Shown piece after piece: positions 6,445 to 12,483 of a stretch of 12,483 nt of DNA; position 1 is the stretch's first letter; each line of letters opens with the position of its first letter. The position numbers and the translations under genes are program-made. The stretch is taken from NCBI GenBank assembly GCA_050249455.1, contig JBFWQM010000168.1, positions 1-12,483 on the forward strand. The letters run 5' to 3'. Origin of the DNA: JBFWQM01 sp050249455 (lineage in GTDB: Bacteria; Pseudomonadota; Alphaproteobacteria; MPNO01; VGEU01). The notes beneath the pieces were generated by a model. It had not been told where the DNA came from and did no database searches. It saw only the letters and a program-made list of their open reading frames with translations.

Positions 6445-7368
6445 TCACGCCTTCCAGAGGTGCGTGATGCCGGTGTGGACGACCTGGTCGTAGCTGAGGT
6501 CGGTGCTCAGCTTGCCGATCTCGCGCGAGAACTTGCACATGCTGCGCACGAAGTCCTCGCTGATCGTCGCGTCGTAGTACGGCAGGTCGCGGCGGATCAG
6601 CTCGGCGATCAGCCCGGCCTCCTGCTCCGGGAAGCGCTTGCGGCCGACCGCGGTGGCCTGGCTGACGTCGGCCTTGAGCGTCTTGTGGGTGGCGACCAGC
6701 GCGCGCACCGCCGCGGCAACCGCGTCGGGGTTCGACTTGATCAGCCGGTCGGTGGTGACCAGCGCCGGCTGGGTGTAGCCGAAGGCGCCCTTCGGCCCGT
6801 CGCCGCGGCGGACGTCGACCACGATGGTGCCGACGCCGCGGGTCACCGCCACTTCGGCGCCCATGCCGTTGGCCCAGAAGCCGTCGAGCTTGCCCTCCTC
6901 CAGCGCCTTCGCGGCGGTTACGCCGAACGACACGCCGGGGCCGGTGGCGCCGGGCACCGGCGCGATCTCGACCTGGTCCTTGGCGATGTCGATGCCGCCT
7001 TCGGCCAGCATGCGCTTGAGGCCGATGTCGACCCACGGCGCGGCGCCGATGCGCTTGCCCTTCACGACGGAGAGGTCGCCCTTCTTCGCGTTCAGGTCCT
7101 TGCGCATCACCAGGAACCAGTACATGCCGTGCGCCAGCGCGCCGATCAGCTTGGCGCCCTTGAAGTCGGGGAACGCGGCGAGCGGCGCATGCGAGGAGCC
7201 GGCGATGAAATCGATCTCGCCGTCGGCCATCGCCTGGAAGCACTTGTCGACCGGGAAGATCATCTCCAGCGTCATGTCGAGGCCTTCGGCCTTGAACAGC
7301 CCGAGGTCGACGGCGGCGATCGCCGGGAAGTAGGAGTTGGAGACCAGATCCGGCAGCGCGATTTTCAT
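6445..7368 (-). CDS. NMT1/THI5-like ABC-type solute-binding protein without a signal peptide
   Basis: This 307-residue protein resembles the NMT1/THI5-like family (PF09084), the binding-protein fold used by NitT/TauT-type ABC importers. Typical traits are the opening M-K-I-A-L-P-D-L-V with Y-F-P-A-I-A-A-V-D-L-G-L-F-K-A-E-G-L, then F-Q-A-M-A-D-G-E-I-D-F near residue 45, and F-K-G-A-K-L-I-G about residue 69. The ATG at 7366-7368 has AGGGGAA at 7374-7380. An in-frame TAA lies only 33 bp upstream (7399-7401), and the intervening codons are mostly arginine, so a hidden signal peptide is excluded. The protein therefore appears cytoplasmic unless it is exported by another route. No permease or ATPase gene adjoins it. 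It lacks the CCCFC motif of yeast THI5-type pyrimidine synthases. It could be an intracellular ligand sensor or an enzyme-like derivative. The fold call is good; the function is unknown. Confidence 0.8.
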   Translation of the reverse strand: MKIALPDLVSNSYFPAIAAVDLGLFKAEGLDMTLEMIFPVDKCFQAMADGEIDFIAGSSHAPLAAFPDFKGAKLIGALAHGMYWFLVMRKDLNAKKGDLSVVKGKRIGAAPWVDIGLKRMLAEGGIDIAKDQVEIAPVPGATGPGVSFGVTAAKALEEGKLDGFWANGMGAEVAVTRGVGTIVVDVRRGDGPKGAFGYTQPALVTTDRLIKSNPDAVAAAVRALVATHKTLKADVSQATAVGRKRFPEQEAGLIAELIRRDLPYYDATISEDFVRSMCKFSREIGKLSTDLSYDQVVHTGITHLWKA

Positions 7369-7397
7369 GATGGTTCCCCTCGGTCGACGAAGCCGAC

Positions 7398-7426
7398 GTT
7401 ATCGCAGCGCCGCCGCCGGCCGTCCA
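7398..7426 (-). promoter_or_regulatory. Candidate sigma70-type promoter of the signal-less binding-protein gene
   Basis: Read on the - strand, TGGACG (-35, at 7421-7426) and GATAAC (-10, at 7398-7403) are spaced by 17 bp. Each matches four of six consensus bases. The implied start of transcription near 7391 gives a leader of about 22 nt that includes the ribosome-binding site. The 28-bp tandem repeats begin 6 bp upstream of the -35 element. Confidence 0.4.
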
Positions 7427-7432
7427 GCCCCC

Positions 7433-7516
7433 CGCGCCCGCAGGGCGTAATCGCTGTGACCGCGCCCGCAGGGCGCAATCGCTGTGACCGCGCCCGCAGG
7501 GCGCAACTGCTTTGAC
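7433..7516. repeat. Three 28-bp tandem repeats with internal dyad
   Basis: Units lie at 7433-7460, 7461-7488 and 7489-7516 and abut exactly. Units 1 and 2 differ at one base, and unit 3 differs from unit 2 at two. Each contains the dyad CGCCC-GCA-GGGCG followed by AATCGCTGTGAC or a close variant, so each could form a small hairpin. There are no spacers, so this is not a CRISPR array. The block lies between the csp terminator and the promoter candidate at 7398-7426. It could be an activator or repressor site array, or an intergenic repeat element carried in many copies. Confidence 0.85.
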
Positions 7517-7543
7517 CGTGGCTGGCGCCGCCGCGGCGCGCGC

Positions 7544-7574
7544 AAAAGAAAAGGGCCCGCGCTGGCGGGCCCTT
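7544..7574 (-). terminator. Rho-independent terminator of the cold-shock gene
   Basis: On the - strand, AAGGGCCCGC, loop CAGC and GCGGGCCCTT form a perfect 10-bp stem followed directly by TTCTTTT. It begins 22 bp after the csp stop codon. It is the clearest intrinsic terminator in the window and separates csp from the downstream binding-protein gene. Confidence 0.9.
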
Positions 7575-7596
7575 GCCGATCGGTCTCGATGGAAGC

Positions 7597-7806
7597 TCAG
7601 TCTTCGACCTTCAGATTGGCCGCCGACATCTTGCCCTGAGGTCCGCGCTGCAGTTCGTACTCCAGGCGCTGGCCTTCCTTCAGTCCCATCAGCCCGGCGC
7701 GCTCTACCGCCGAGATGTGGACGAAGGCGTCCTTGGAGCCGTCATCGGGCGTGATGAACCCGTAGCCCTTGACGGAGCTGAACCACTTCACGGTTCCTTT
7801 GGTCAT
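7597..7806 (-). CDS. CspA-family cold-shock / RNA chaperone protein
   Basis: The 69-residue product is a single cold-shock domain (five-stranded OB fold) that binds single-stranded RNA and DNA and acts as an RNA chaperone in the cytoplasm. The nucleic-acid-binding motifs are visible: G-T-V-K-W-F at 4-9, RNP1 K-G-Y-G-F-I at 13-18, and RNP2 A-F-V-H-I at 27-31. The H-I-S-A-V-E-R-A-G-L stretch is common in alphaproteobacterial members. The start at 7804-7806 is preceded by AAGGAAGGAA (7814-7823), a strong ribosome-binding site. The gene is monocistronic: it has its own promoter candidate and a classical terminator. The name does not prove cold induction, since many paralogues are constitutive or stationary-phase regulated. 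Confidence 0.95.
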   Translation of the reverse strand: MTKGTVKWFSSVKGYGFITPDDGSKDAFVHISAVERAGLMGLKEGQRLEYELQRGPQGKMSAANLKVED

Positions 7807-7932
7807 TCAGAGATTCCTTCCTTCGGTGTCACCGCCGCACGCGCGGCGCGGTCAACACAAGTATGCCGTAGGCCTGCGGATTCCCGACGCGACGCGGCGC
7901 TTTTGCGCCCGGCCCCTGTTGCCGACCGGATG

Positions 7933-7961
7933 AGTATGGGTCGCGGTCTGAGCGATTGCAA
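7933..7961 (-). promoter_or_regulatory. Candidate csp promoter with long structured leader
   Basis: On the - strand, TTGCAA (7956-7961) and CATACT (7933-7938) are spaced by exactly 17 bp, a good sigma70-type match. Transcription would start near 7925, leaving a leader of about 120 nt, which is usual for cspA-type genes. The leader contains a 6-bp hairpin (CGCCGC, loop of 4, GCGGCG, at 7833-7848) ending 9 bp from the Shine-Dalgarno sequence. A TTGACC near 7850 could serve as an alternative -35, but it has a poor -10. Confidence 0.45.
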
Positions 7962-8027
7962 ACAGGCCGCCCGCCGCGAAAACAAATATTTCCGGCGACG
8001 GAACCCGCTCGGTTGTCACGGCGTTAA

Positions 8028-8045
8028 CGTCCGCTTAAGCGGACG
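8028..8045. terminator. 18-bp perfect palindrome downstream of the ABC operon
   Basis: CGTCCGCTTAAGCGGACG reads identically on both strands. As RNA it would form a 7-bp stem with a TTAA loop. It lies 23 bp past the permease stop codon, a natural place for the operon's transcript end, although no T-run follows. It also lies about 65 bp upstream of the csp -35 candidate, so a dimeric regulator binding site is an alternative reading. Confidence 0.45.
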
Positions 8046-8068
8046 ACGCGGCCTCTATCGGGGCGCGC

Positions 8069-8893
8069 CTACTGATGCTTCCACGGGATCACCAGCCGCT
8101 CGACTTCCTGCAGCAGCGCGGTCGAGGCGACGCCGAGAATGCCAATCGACACGATGCCGACGAACATCCGGTCGACCTGGAGGAGGTCCCACGAGCTCCA
8201 GATCATCTGGCCGATGCCCTGCTTTGCGGCGACGAACTCGGCGGCCACGATGACGATGAAGGACACGCCCAGCGCCACGCGCAACCCGGCGAAGATCATC
8301 GGCAGGGAGCCGAAGAACACCACGCGGCGGAACATGGTCGCCGGGCTCGCCCCGAAATTGCGCGCGGCGTCGATGTAGATCCTCTCGATGTTGGCCGCGC
8401 CCGTATAGGTGTTTATCACGACCGGAAAGAAGGCCGCGATGGTGACGACGGCGATCTTCGACGTCTCGCCGAACCCGAACGCGAGCAGCAGCAGCGGCAT
8501 CAGCGCGATCTTCGGGATCGGATAGATGGCCGCGATCAGGGGGTCGACCGCGTAGCGCACGGGACGCCACATCGCCATCGCGAGGCCGACCGCGATCGCC
8601 GGCACGATGCCGACGACGTAGCCCACCACCACGCGCGTGACGGTCGCCCCGACGTGGCCGAACAGCTCGCCGCTGACGCACATCGCCCAGAAGCGGACGG
8701 CGATCGCGCTCGGCGGCGGCACGAAGCGGCGGTCGCCGAAGCCGAGCTGGATCAGGATCTCCCACACGATCAGGAGACCGATCGGCGAGGCGACGGAGAG
8801 GATGCGCTGGCGCTGCCGCTGGCGCGCCGCCGCGGTCATGCGCGGCCGTTCGGCCGCGGCCGCACGCGTCCCGCCTGGCACGGCCCGCGTCAT
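8069..8893 (-). CDS. ABC transporter permease, NitT/TauT (SsuC-like) class
   Basis: This 274-residue inner-membrane protein has about six hydrophobic segments, near residues 33-50, 84-107, 127-143, 145-161, 198-220 and 246-262. The cytoplasmic coupling loop is clear at about 173-200: I-D-A-A-R-N-F-G-A-S with a following F-R-R-V-V-F-F-G-S-L-P. It corresponds to the EAA loop that docks on the ATPase. An arginine/alanine-rich N-terminal tail of about 30 residues precedes the first helix. M19 (MTAAARQ) is a possible alternative start. The ATG at 8891-8893 overlaps the ATPase stop as ATGA, so I prefer it because it implies translational coupling. It is probably a homodimer forming the channel for the two upstream binding proteins. 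The substrate is unassigned; the family includes sulfonate, nitrate, taurine and pyrimidine importers. Confidence 0.92.
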   Translation of the reverse strand: MTRAVPGGTRAAAAERPRMTAAARQRQRQRILSVASPIGLLIVWEILIQLGFGDRRFVPPPSAIAVRFWAMCVSGELFGHVGATVTRVVVGYVVGIVPAIAVGLAMAMWRPVRYAVDPLIAAIYPIPKIALMPLLLLAFGFGETSKIAVVTIAAFFPVVINTYTGAANIERIYIDAARNFGASPATMFRRVVFFGSLPMIFAGLRVALGVSFIVIVAAEFVAAKQGIGQMIWSSWDLLQVDRMFVGIVSIGILGVASTALLQEVERLVIPWKHQ

Positions 8894-9726
8894 AGGCCCT
8901 CCAGCTCCCGGCGTGCCCGCACCACCTCCTCCTCGAGGATGCGCCAGATGTGCAGCTTCAGCGCCGCGAACTCCGGCGTCGCGCTGATCTCCATGATGTT
9001 GCGCGGCCGCGCGAACGGCACGTCGATGATGTCCTTGATCCGGCCGGGCTGCGCGGTCATCAGCACCGCCCGGTCGCCCAGCATCAGCGCCTCCTCGATC
9101 GAATGCGTGATGTAGACGACGGTCTTGCCGGTCTCCTCCCAGATGCGCACCAGCTCGTCCTGAAGGATGGCGCGGTTCTGCGCATCGAGTGCTGCGAACG
9201 GCTCGTCCATCAGCAGCACCGACGGGTTGGTCACGAAGGCGCGCGCGATCGCGGCGCGCTGCTTCATGCCGCCCGACAGCTGGTGCGGATAGTGGCGGCG
9301 GAACTTGGTGAGGCCGACGAGGCGAAGCGCGTCGTCGACGCGGCGGTCGCGCTCGGCCCGCGGGACGCCGCGGGTGGCCAGCCCGAAGGCGACGTTGTCG
9401 GCGACGGTCATCCACGGGAAGATGCTGGCCTCCTGGAACACCATCGCGTTCTCGACCGCCCATCCGGACGAATCGATCCGCACGTTGCCTGAATCGGGCG
9501 TCTCCAGCCCGGCGAGGATGCGGATAAGGGTCGACTTGCCGCAGCCCGACGGCCCGACAAGGCAGACGAACTCGCCGGCGGCGATCGACAGGCTGACGTC
9601 GTCCACCGCGACGACGTGGCCGCCCTTGGCGTCGAACGCCTTGCGCAGGCCGACGATGTCGATGCGCGCGCCACGCCGGGCGATGCCGGCGGGCGCCCCG
9701 CCGCGGGCGAGTGCGGCCTCGCTCAT
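8890..9726 (-). CDS. ABC transporter ATP-binding protein, NitT/TauT (SsuB-like) class
   Basis: The 278-residue ATPase has every expected motif: Walker A GPSGCGKST (58-66), Q-loop Q98, signature LSGGMKQR (150-157), Walker B LLMDEP (171-176), D-loop A-L-D (179-181) and H-loop H208. F-Q-E-A-S-I-F-P-W-M-T-V after the Q-loop is typical of the SsuB/TauB/NrtD group. Length and motif spacing are normal, so it should be functional and powers uptake on the cytoplasmic face. I chose the ATG at 9724-9726 because it overlaps the preceding binding-protein stop as ATGA. The frame stays open further upstream, but there it is only antisense-like read-through of the binding-protein gene in another phase. The permease follows with a second ATGA overlap. 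Confidence 0.95.
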   Translation of the reverse strand: MSEAALARGGAPAGIARRGARIDIVGLRKAFDAKGGHVVAVDDVSLSIAAGEFVCLVGPSGCGKSTLIRILAGLETPDSGNVRIDSSGWAVENAMVFQEASIFPWMTVADNVAFGLATRGVPRAERDRRVDDALRLVGLTKFRRHYPHQLSGGMKQRAAIARAFVTNPSVLLMDEPFAALDAQNRAILQDELVRIWEETGKTVVYITHSIEEALMLGDRAVLMTAQPGRIKDIIDVPFARPRNIMEISATPEFAALKLHIWRILEEEVVRARRELEGL

Positions 9727-10763
9727 CGGCACCCCGGCTTTCCGTCGTCGCGTGCCGGGCGGTACGGGCCGAGCCGCGCGTTCGCCTCCTCCACCCAGTC
9801 GAGCTGCGCCAGGCGCTCCACCGGGTACTTGCGCGCGATCAGCCCCTCGGCGACGTAGAAGTCCTGGATGTCCATCAGGCTCGCCTCGAACAGGCGGCCG
9901 GTCGGATCGCGGGCGCCCCAGTCCATCGTCTCGATCATCGCCGGGTCGCTGATGTCGGTGTGCCGGGCGAGGATGCCGACCACCTCGGCGCGGTTGGGGC
10001 CGCCGTGATAGGCGTCGCAATAGTCGCGCGCGCCCTGCAGCACCGCGTACACGAAGTCCCGCGCCGCCTTGGGATGCTTGGCCGCCCAGTCCATGTTCAT
10101 CTGCTTGACGGCGATCAGGATCGGCTTGGCCTTCACCACGTCCTCGGGGTCGATGAACTTGACCGCGAAGCCCTTCTGCACCACCGCATCGACCAGCGGC
10201 GGGAACATGATCGCCGCGTCGATCGCGCGGTTCTGAAACGCCACCGCCATCTGGTTCAGCGGCATGAACTTGGTCTCGACGTCCTTCAGCGTCAGCCCGG
10301 CGGTCTCCAGGATGCGGCCCGCCTCGTAGGCGACGATGGCGCCGCGCGCGCCCATGGCGATGGTGCGGCCCTTGAGGTCCGCCGCGGACTTGACTGCGTC
10401 CTTCAGGTCGGTGCGGACCAGGAGGTTGTGGTAGGACGGGCTGCCGTTGCGCGACATCACCAGCTTGACCGGCAGGTCCTTCTCCACCGAGTTGAAGAAG
10501 CCGACCGACAGCCCGCCGCTGGTCACCTGCAGCCGGTTGGTCGCCAGCATCGCCGCCATCTCGGACGACGAGACGATGCGGTGCAGCTCGACGTCGATGC
10601 CGAGCGCGGCGAGGTAGCCCTTCTCCTTGGCGATGTAGAGCGGCCCGCTGGCGATCGCCGGCACGTAGCCGACCTCCATCCGCACGCGCTCTTGGCCCGC
10701 AGCCGGTGTCGAGGCAAGCCCGGCCGCGAGCGCGAAAGCGGCGAGGCGCGCCGCTAGCGGCAT
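9723..10763 (-). CDS. Periplasmic NMT1/THI5-like substrate-binding protein, second of tandem pair
   Basis: The 346-residue product has a signal peptide (M-P-L-A-A-R-L-A-A-F onwards, likely cleaved near A22-G23) and an NMT1-type binding domain. Visible traits are V-G-Y-V-P-A-I-A-S-G-P-L-Y-I-A-K-E-K-G-Y at the mature N-terminus, then M-A-A-M-L-A-T-N-R-L-Q-V, and D-L-K-G-R-T-I-A-M. It is a close paralogue of the upstream gene (by eye around 70% identical), and both end D-D-G-K-P-G-C-R. The ATG at 10761-10763 lies inside the last codons of that gene (10-bp overlap), and its stop overlaps the ATPase start by 4 bp. An in-frame ATG at 10829 would add 22 non-hydrophobic residues before the signal peptide and is rejected. 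It probably delivers a ligand to the single permease/ATPase pair encoded downstream. Confidence 0.88.
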   Translation of the reverse strand: MPLAARLAAFALAAGLASTPAAGQERVRMEVGYVPAIASGPLYIAKEKGYLAALGIDVELHRIVSSSEMAAMLATNRLQVTSGGLSVGFFNSVEKDLPVKLVMSRNGSPSYHNLLVRTDLKDAVKSAADLKGRTIAMGARGAIVAYEAGRILETAGLTLKDVETKFMPLNQMAVAFQNRAIDAAIMFPPLVDAVVQKGFAVKFIDPEDVVKAKPILIAVKQMNMDWAAKHPKAARDFVYAVLQGARDYCDAYHGGPNRAEVVGILARHTDISDPAMIETMDWGARDPTGRLFEASLMDIQDFYVAEGLIARKYPVERLAQLDWVEEANARLGPYRPARDDGKPGCR

Positions 10764-11806
10764 CCCGGCTTGCCGTCGTCGTGGATCAGCTTGAACGGGC
10801 CGAGGCGGCGGTTCGCGTCGGCAAGCCAATCGTTCTGCACCAGTTGCTCGAGCGGGAACTTCTTCGTGGTCAACTTCTCCTTGAAGTAGAAGTCCTGGAT
10901 GTCCGCCAGGCTGGCCTCAAAGATGCGCCCGGTGGGGTCGCGCGTGCCCCAGTCGATCTTCTCGATCATCGCGGGGTCGTTGACATCGGAATACTTGGCG
11001 AGGATCTGCACCACCTCGGCGCGGTTGGGGCCGTGGTGGTAGGCGTTGCAGAACTCGTGCGCGCCCTTGAGCGTGGCGTAGACGAAATCCTTCGCCGCCT
11101 GCGGGTTCTTGGCCGCCCAGTCGGTGTTGACCTGCTTCACGGTCAGCAGGATCGGCTTCTCCGCGACGACGTCCTCCGGGTCGATGAACTTCACCGCGAA
11201 GCCCTTCTGCACGACGACGTCGACCAGCGGCGGGATCATCATCGCCGCATCGATCGCCTTGTTCTCGAACGCCAGCGACATCTGGTTGAAAGGCATGTAC
11301 TTCGCCTCGATGTCGTTCAGGGTGAGGCCGCCCTTCTCCAGCACCTTGCCGACCTCGTAGACGATGATGGAGCCGCGCGCGACGATCGCGATGGTGCGGC
11401 CCTTCAGGTCGGCCGGCGTCTTGATCGCGTCCTTCAGGTCGGTGCGGACCAGCAGGTTGTGGAACGCCGGCGCGCCGTTGCGCGACATCATGATCTTGAC
11501 CGGCAGGCCCTTCTCCACCGAGTTGAAGAAGCCGACCGACAGCGCGCCGCTGATCACCTGCAGCCGGTTGGTCGCCAGCATCGCCGCCATGTCGGAGGAC
11601 GAGACGATGCGGTGCATCTCCACGTCGATGCCGAGGTCGGCGTAGTAGCCCTTCTCCTTGGCGATGTAGAGCGGGCCGCTGGCGGTCGCCGGCACGTAGC
11701 CGACGTCCATCTTGACCCGCTGCTGCGCCGCGGCCGGCCCGACGGTCAGCCCGATCACGGCCGCGACGGACACCAGTCTCGCGGCCAGCTTGTTCAGAAG
11801 CGTCAT
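10754..11806 (-). CDS. Periplasmic NMT1/THI5-like substrate-binding protein, first of tandem pair
   Basis: The 350-residue product starts with a signal peptide (M-T-L-L-N-K-L, hydrophobic core, G-P-A-A-A-Q, likely cleavage after residue 27). The binding domain opens V-K-M-D-V-G-Y-V-P-A and continues with M-A-A-M-L-A-T-N-R-L-Q-V, F-F-N-S-V-E-K-G-L-P-V-K and D-L-K-G-R-T-I-A-I. These are typical of the PF09084 family. The start at 11804-11806 is supported by GGAAGGAAGAGG directly upstream, the best ribosome-binding site of the operon. An in-frame ATG 33 bp earlier would precede the signal peptide with charged residues. It is the promoter-proximal gene of the four-gene unit. The 145-bp gap upstream holds the kinase gene's terminator candidate and a weak -10-like TACATA at 11877-11882, without a convincing -35. 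Confidence 0.9.
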   Translation of the reverse strand: MTLLNKLAARLVSVAAVIGLTVGPAAAQQRVKMDVGYVPATASGPLYIAKEKGYYADLGIDVEMHRIVSSSDMAAMLATNRLQVISGALSVGFFNSVEKGLPVKIMMSRNGAPAFHNLLVRTDLKDAIKTPADLKGRTIAIVARGSIIVYEVGKVLEKGGLTLNDIEAKYMPFNQMSLAFENKAIDAAMMIPPLVDVVVQKGFAVKFIDPEDVVAEKPILLTVKQVNTDWAAKNPQAAKDFVYATLKGAHEFCNAYHHGPNRAEVVQILAKYSDVNDPAMIEKIDWGTRDPTGRIFEASLADIQDFYFKEKLTTKKFPLEQLVQNDWLADANRRLGPFKLIHDDGKPGCR

Positions 11807-11908
11807 CCTCTTCCTTCCCGCGTCGTCAGGACGCGCCACGCCGGCAGCGTCCGGAGTGGCCGGCGCCTCACCGGACTATGTATCGGATGGCTCCGCCGTT
11901 GTCGCGGC

Positions 11909-11934
11909 AAAAGGCTCGCCGCCCCGTTGCGGCG
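11909..11934 (-). terminator. Possible terminator of the histidine kinase gene
   Basis: On the - strand, CGCCGC and GCGGCG form a 6-bp GC stem with a 6-nt loop, followed after four bases by TTTT. It starts 17 bp past the kinase stop codon. The stem is short and the T-run brief, so it is a moderate candidate. Function would separate the kinase from the ABC operon on the same strand. Confidence 0.4.
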
Positions 11935-11951
11935 GGCCGCAGCCAGCCGTC

Positions 11952-12483
11952 TCAGTCCGCGTCAAGCACCTGCCGGAGCTTGTGCGCCAGGTCCTGCCGC
12001 CGATAGGGCTTGTTGAGCAGCTGCACCCCCGGGTCGAGGCGGCCGTGATGGATGACGGCGTTCTCCGTGTAGCCGGACGTGTAGAGCACCTTCAGCCCCG
12101 GCCGCAGCACGACGGCCTGCGCGGCGAGCTCCGGCCCGGACAGGCCGCCCGGCATCACGACATCGCTGAACAGGAGATCGATGTGCGCCGGGCCCCTGAG
12201 GATCTCCAGCGCAGCATTGCCGTCGCGGGCGGTCAGGACGGTGTAGCCGAGCTGCCGCAGCTCGTTCGCCACGTGGTCGCGGACGAGGTCCTCGTCCTCC
12301 ACCGCCAGGATCGTGGCGCCGGCGCCCGACGCCGCGGCCGGCGACGTCGGCGACGCCGCGGCGGGTGCGGCGTCCGTGCTGGGCAAATAGAGCTTTACGA
12401 TGGTGCCGTGGCCGAGCTCGGAATAGAGCTTGATGTGGCCGCCGGTCTGCTTGACGAAGCCGTAGACCATGCTGAGGCCGAGT
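11952..12483 (-). CDS. Hybrid sensor histidine kinase, C-terminal end (ATPase tail plus receiver domain; 5' truncated)
   Basis: About 176 residues are present; the gene runs off the right edge. The first visible residues, LGLSMVYGFVKQTGGH, are the G2-box region of a HATPase_c domain, and the strand I-V-K-L-Y-L-P ends that domain near residue 34. An Ala/Pro/Ser linker (35-56) leads to a response-regulator receiver. The acidic pocket is V-E-D-E-D (61-65), the phospho-acceptor is D107 in L-L-F-S-D-V-V-M-P, the switch T/S is Y-T-S-G-Y-T (134-139), and the conserved lysine is K158 in L-N-K-P-Y. The order kinase then receiver marks a hybrid kinase with a C-terminal receiver and no visible phosphotransfer domain. 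The receiver is complete and looks functional. The sensed signal lies in the missing N-terminal part. Its proximity to the ABC operon on the same strand is suggestive only. Confidence 0.92.
   Translation of the reverse strand, partial: LGLSMVYGFVKQTGGHIKLYSELGHGTIVKLYLPSTDAAPAAASPTSPAAASGAGATILAVEDEDLVRDHVANELRQLGYTVLTARDGNAALEILRGPAHIDLLFSDVVMPGGLSGPELAAQAVVLRPGLKVLYTSGYTENAVIHHGRLDPGVQLLNKPYRRQDLAHKLRQVLDAD

Noticed and set aside
7433..7516. CRISPR array
   Set aside because: The three 28-bp units abut without spacers, and no cas genes are present.
8075..12016. Long + strand open frames opposite the ABC operon
   Set aside because: They are histidine/arginine/aspartate-rich antisense translations without motifs or start signals. 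The - strand genes there are fully supported by conserved domains and overlaps.

Overview
The window is GC-rich, densely coded DNA of the kind found in Alphaproteobacteria. I infer this from the base composition, the 69-residue CspA-type cold-shock protein, and the abundance of TAXI-type and NMT1/THI5-like solute-binding proteins. A Rhodospirillales- or Hyphomicrobiales-like source is plausible, but no rRNA or marker gene is present to settle it.

Left part (1-4171). The 3' end of an unrecognised gene is followed by a PiuC/YbiX-type Fe(II)/2-oxoglutarate dioxygenase gene, both on the + strand. Converging on them from the - strand is a tandem pair of 530-residue paralogues (873-2465 and 2579-4171). 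Each has seven N-terminal repeats of about 45-57 residues, suggestive of a beta-propeller, followed by three DUF5648-type repeats. The DUF5648 halves are identical base for base over 463 bp (868-1330 and 2574-3036), while the N-terminal halves have diverged strongly. This points to gene conversion or cassette exchange, and it is the most striking feature of the window.

Middle part (4172-7806). A relatively AT-rich divergent region separates the repeat-protein pair from two tandem TAXI-family TRAP solute-binding proteins on the + strand (4428-5399, 5431-6396). No TRAP membrane gene is visible. Past a strong GC hairpin lies a convergent NMT1/THI5-like binding-protein gene (6445-7368) with no signal peptide. 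Upstream of its predicted promoter are three 28-bp tandem repeats, and then a CspA-type gene with a clear intrinsic terminator and a promoter candidate that implies a leader of about 120 nt.

Right part (8028-12483). A compact - strand operon encodes two tandem secreted NMT1-like binding proteins, an ATPase and a permease of the NitT/TauT/SsuABC class. Successive genes overlap by 10, 4 and 4 bp, so they are probably translationally coupled. At the window edge is the C-terminal end of a hybrid sensor histidine kinase (ATPase tail plus receiver domain).

Overall the window holds five solute-binding-like proteins but only one visible membrane transporter, alongside an uncharacterised pair of modular repeat proteins. 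A short repeat with core GGTCACAG...TTGC...TGCGGG occurs at two intergenic sites (2497-2523 and 7433-7516) and may be a dispersed element of this genome.
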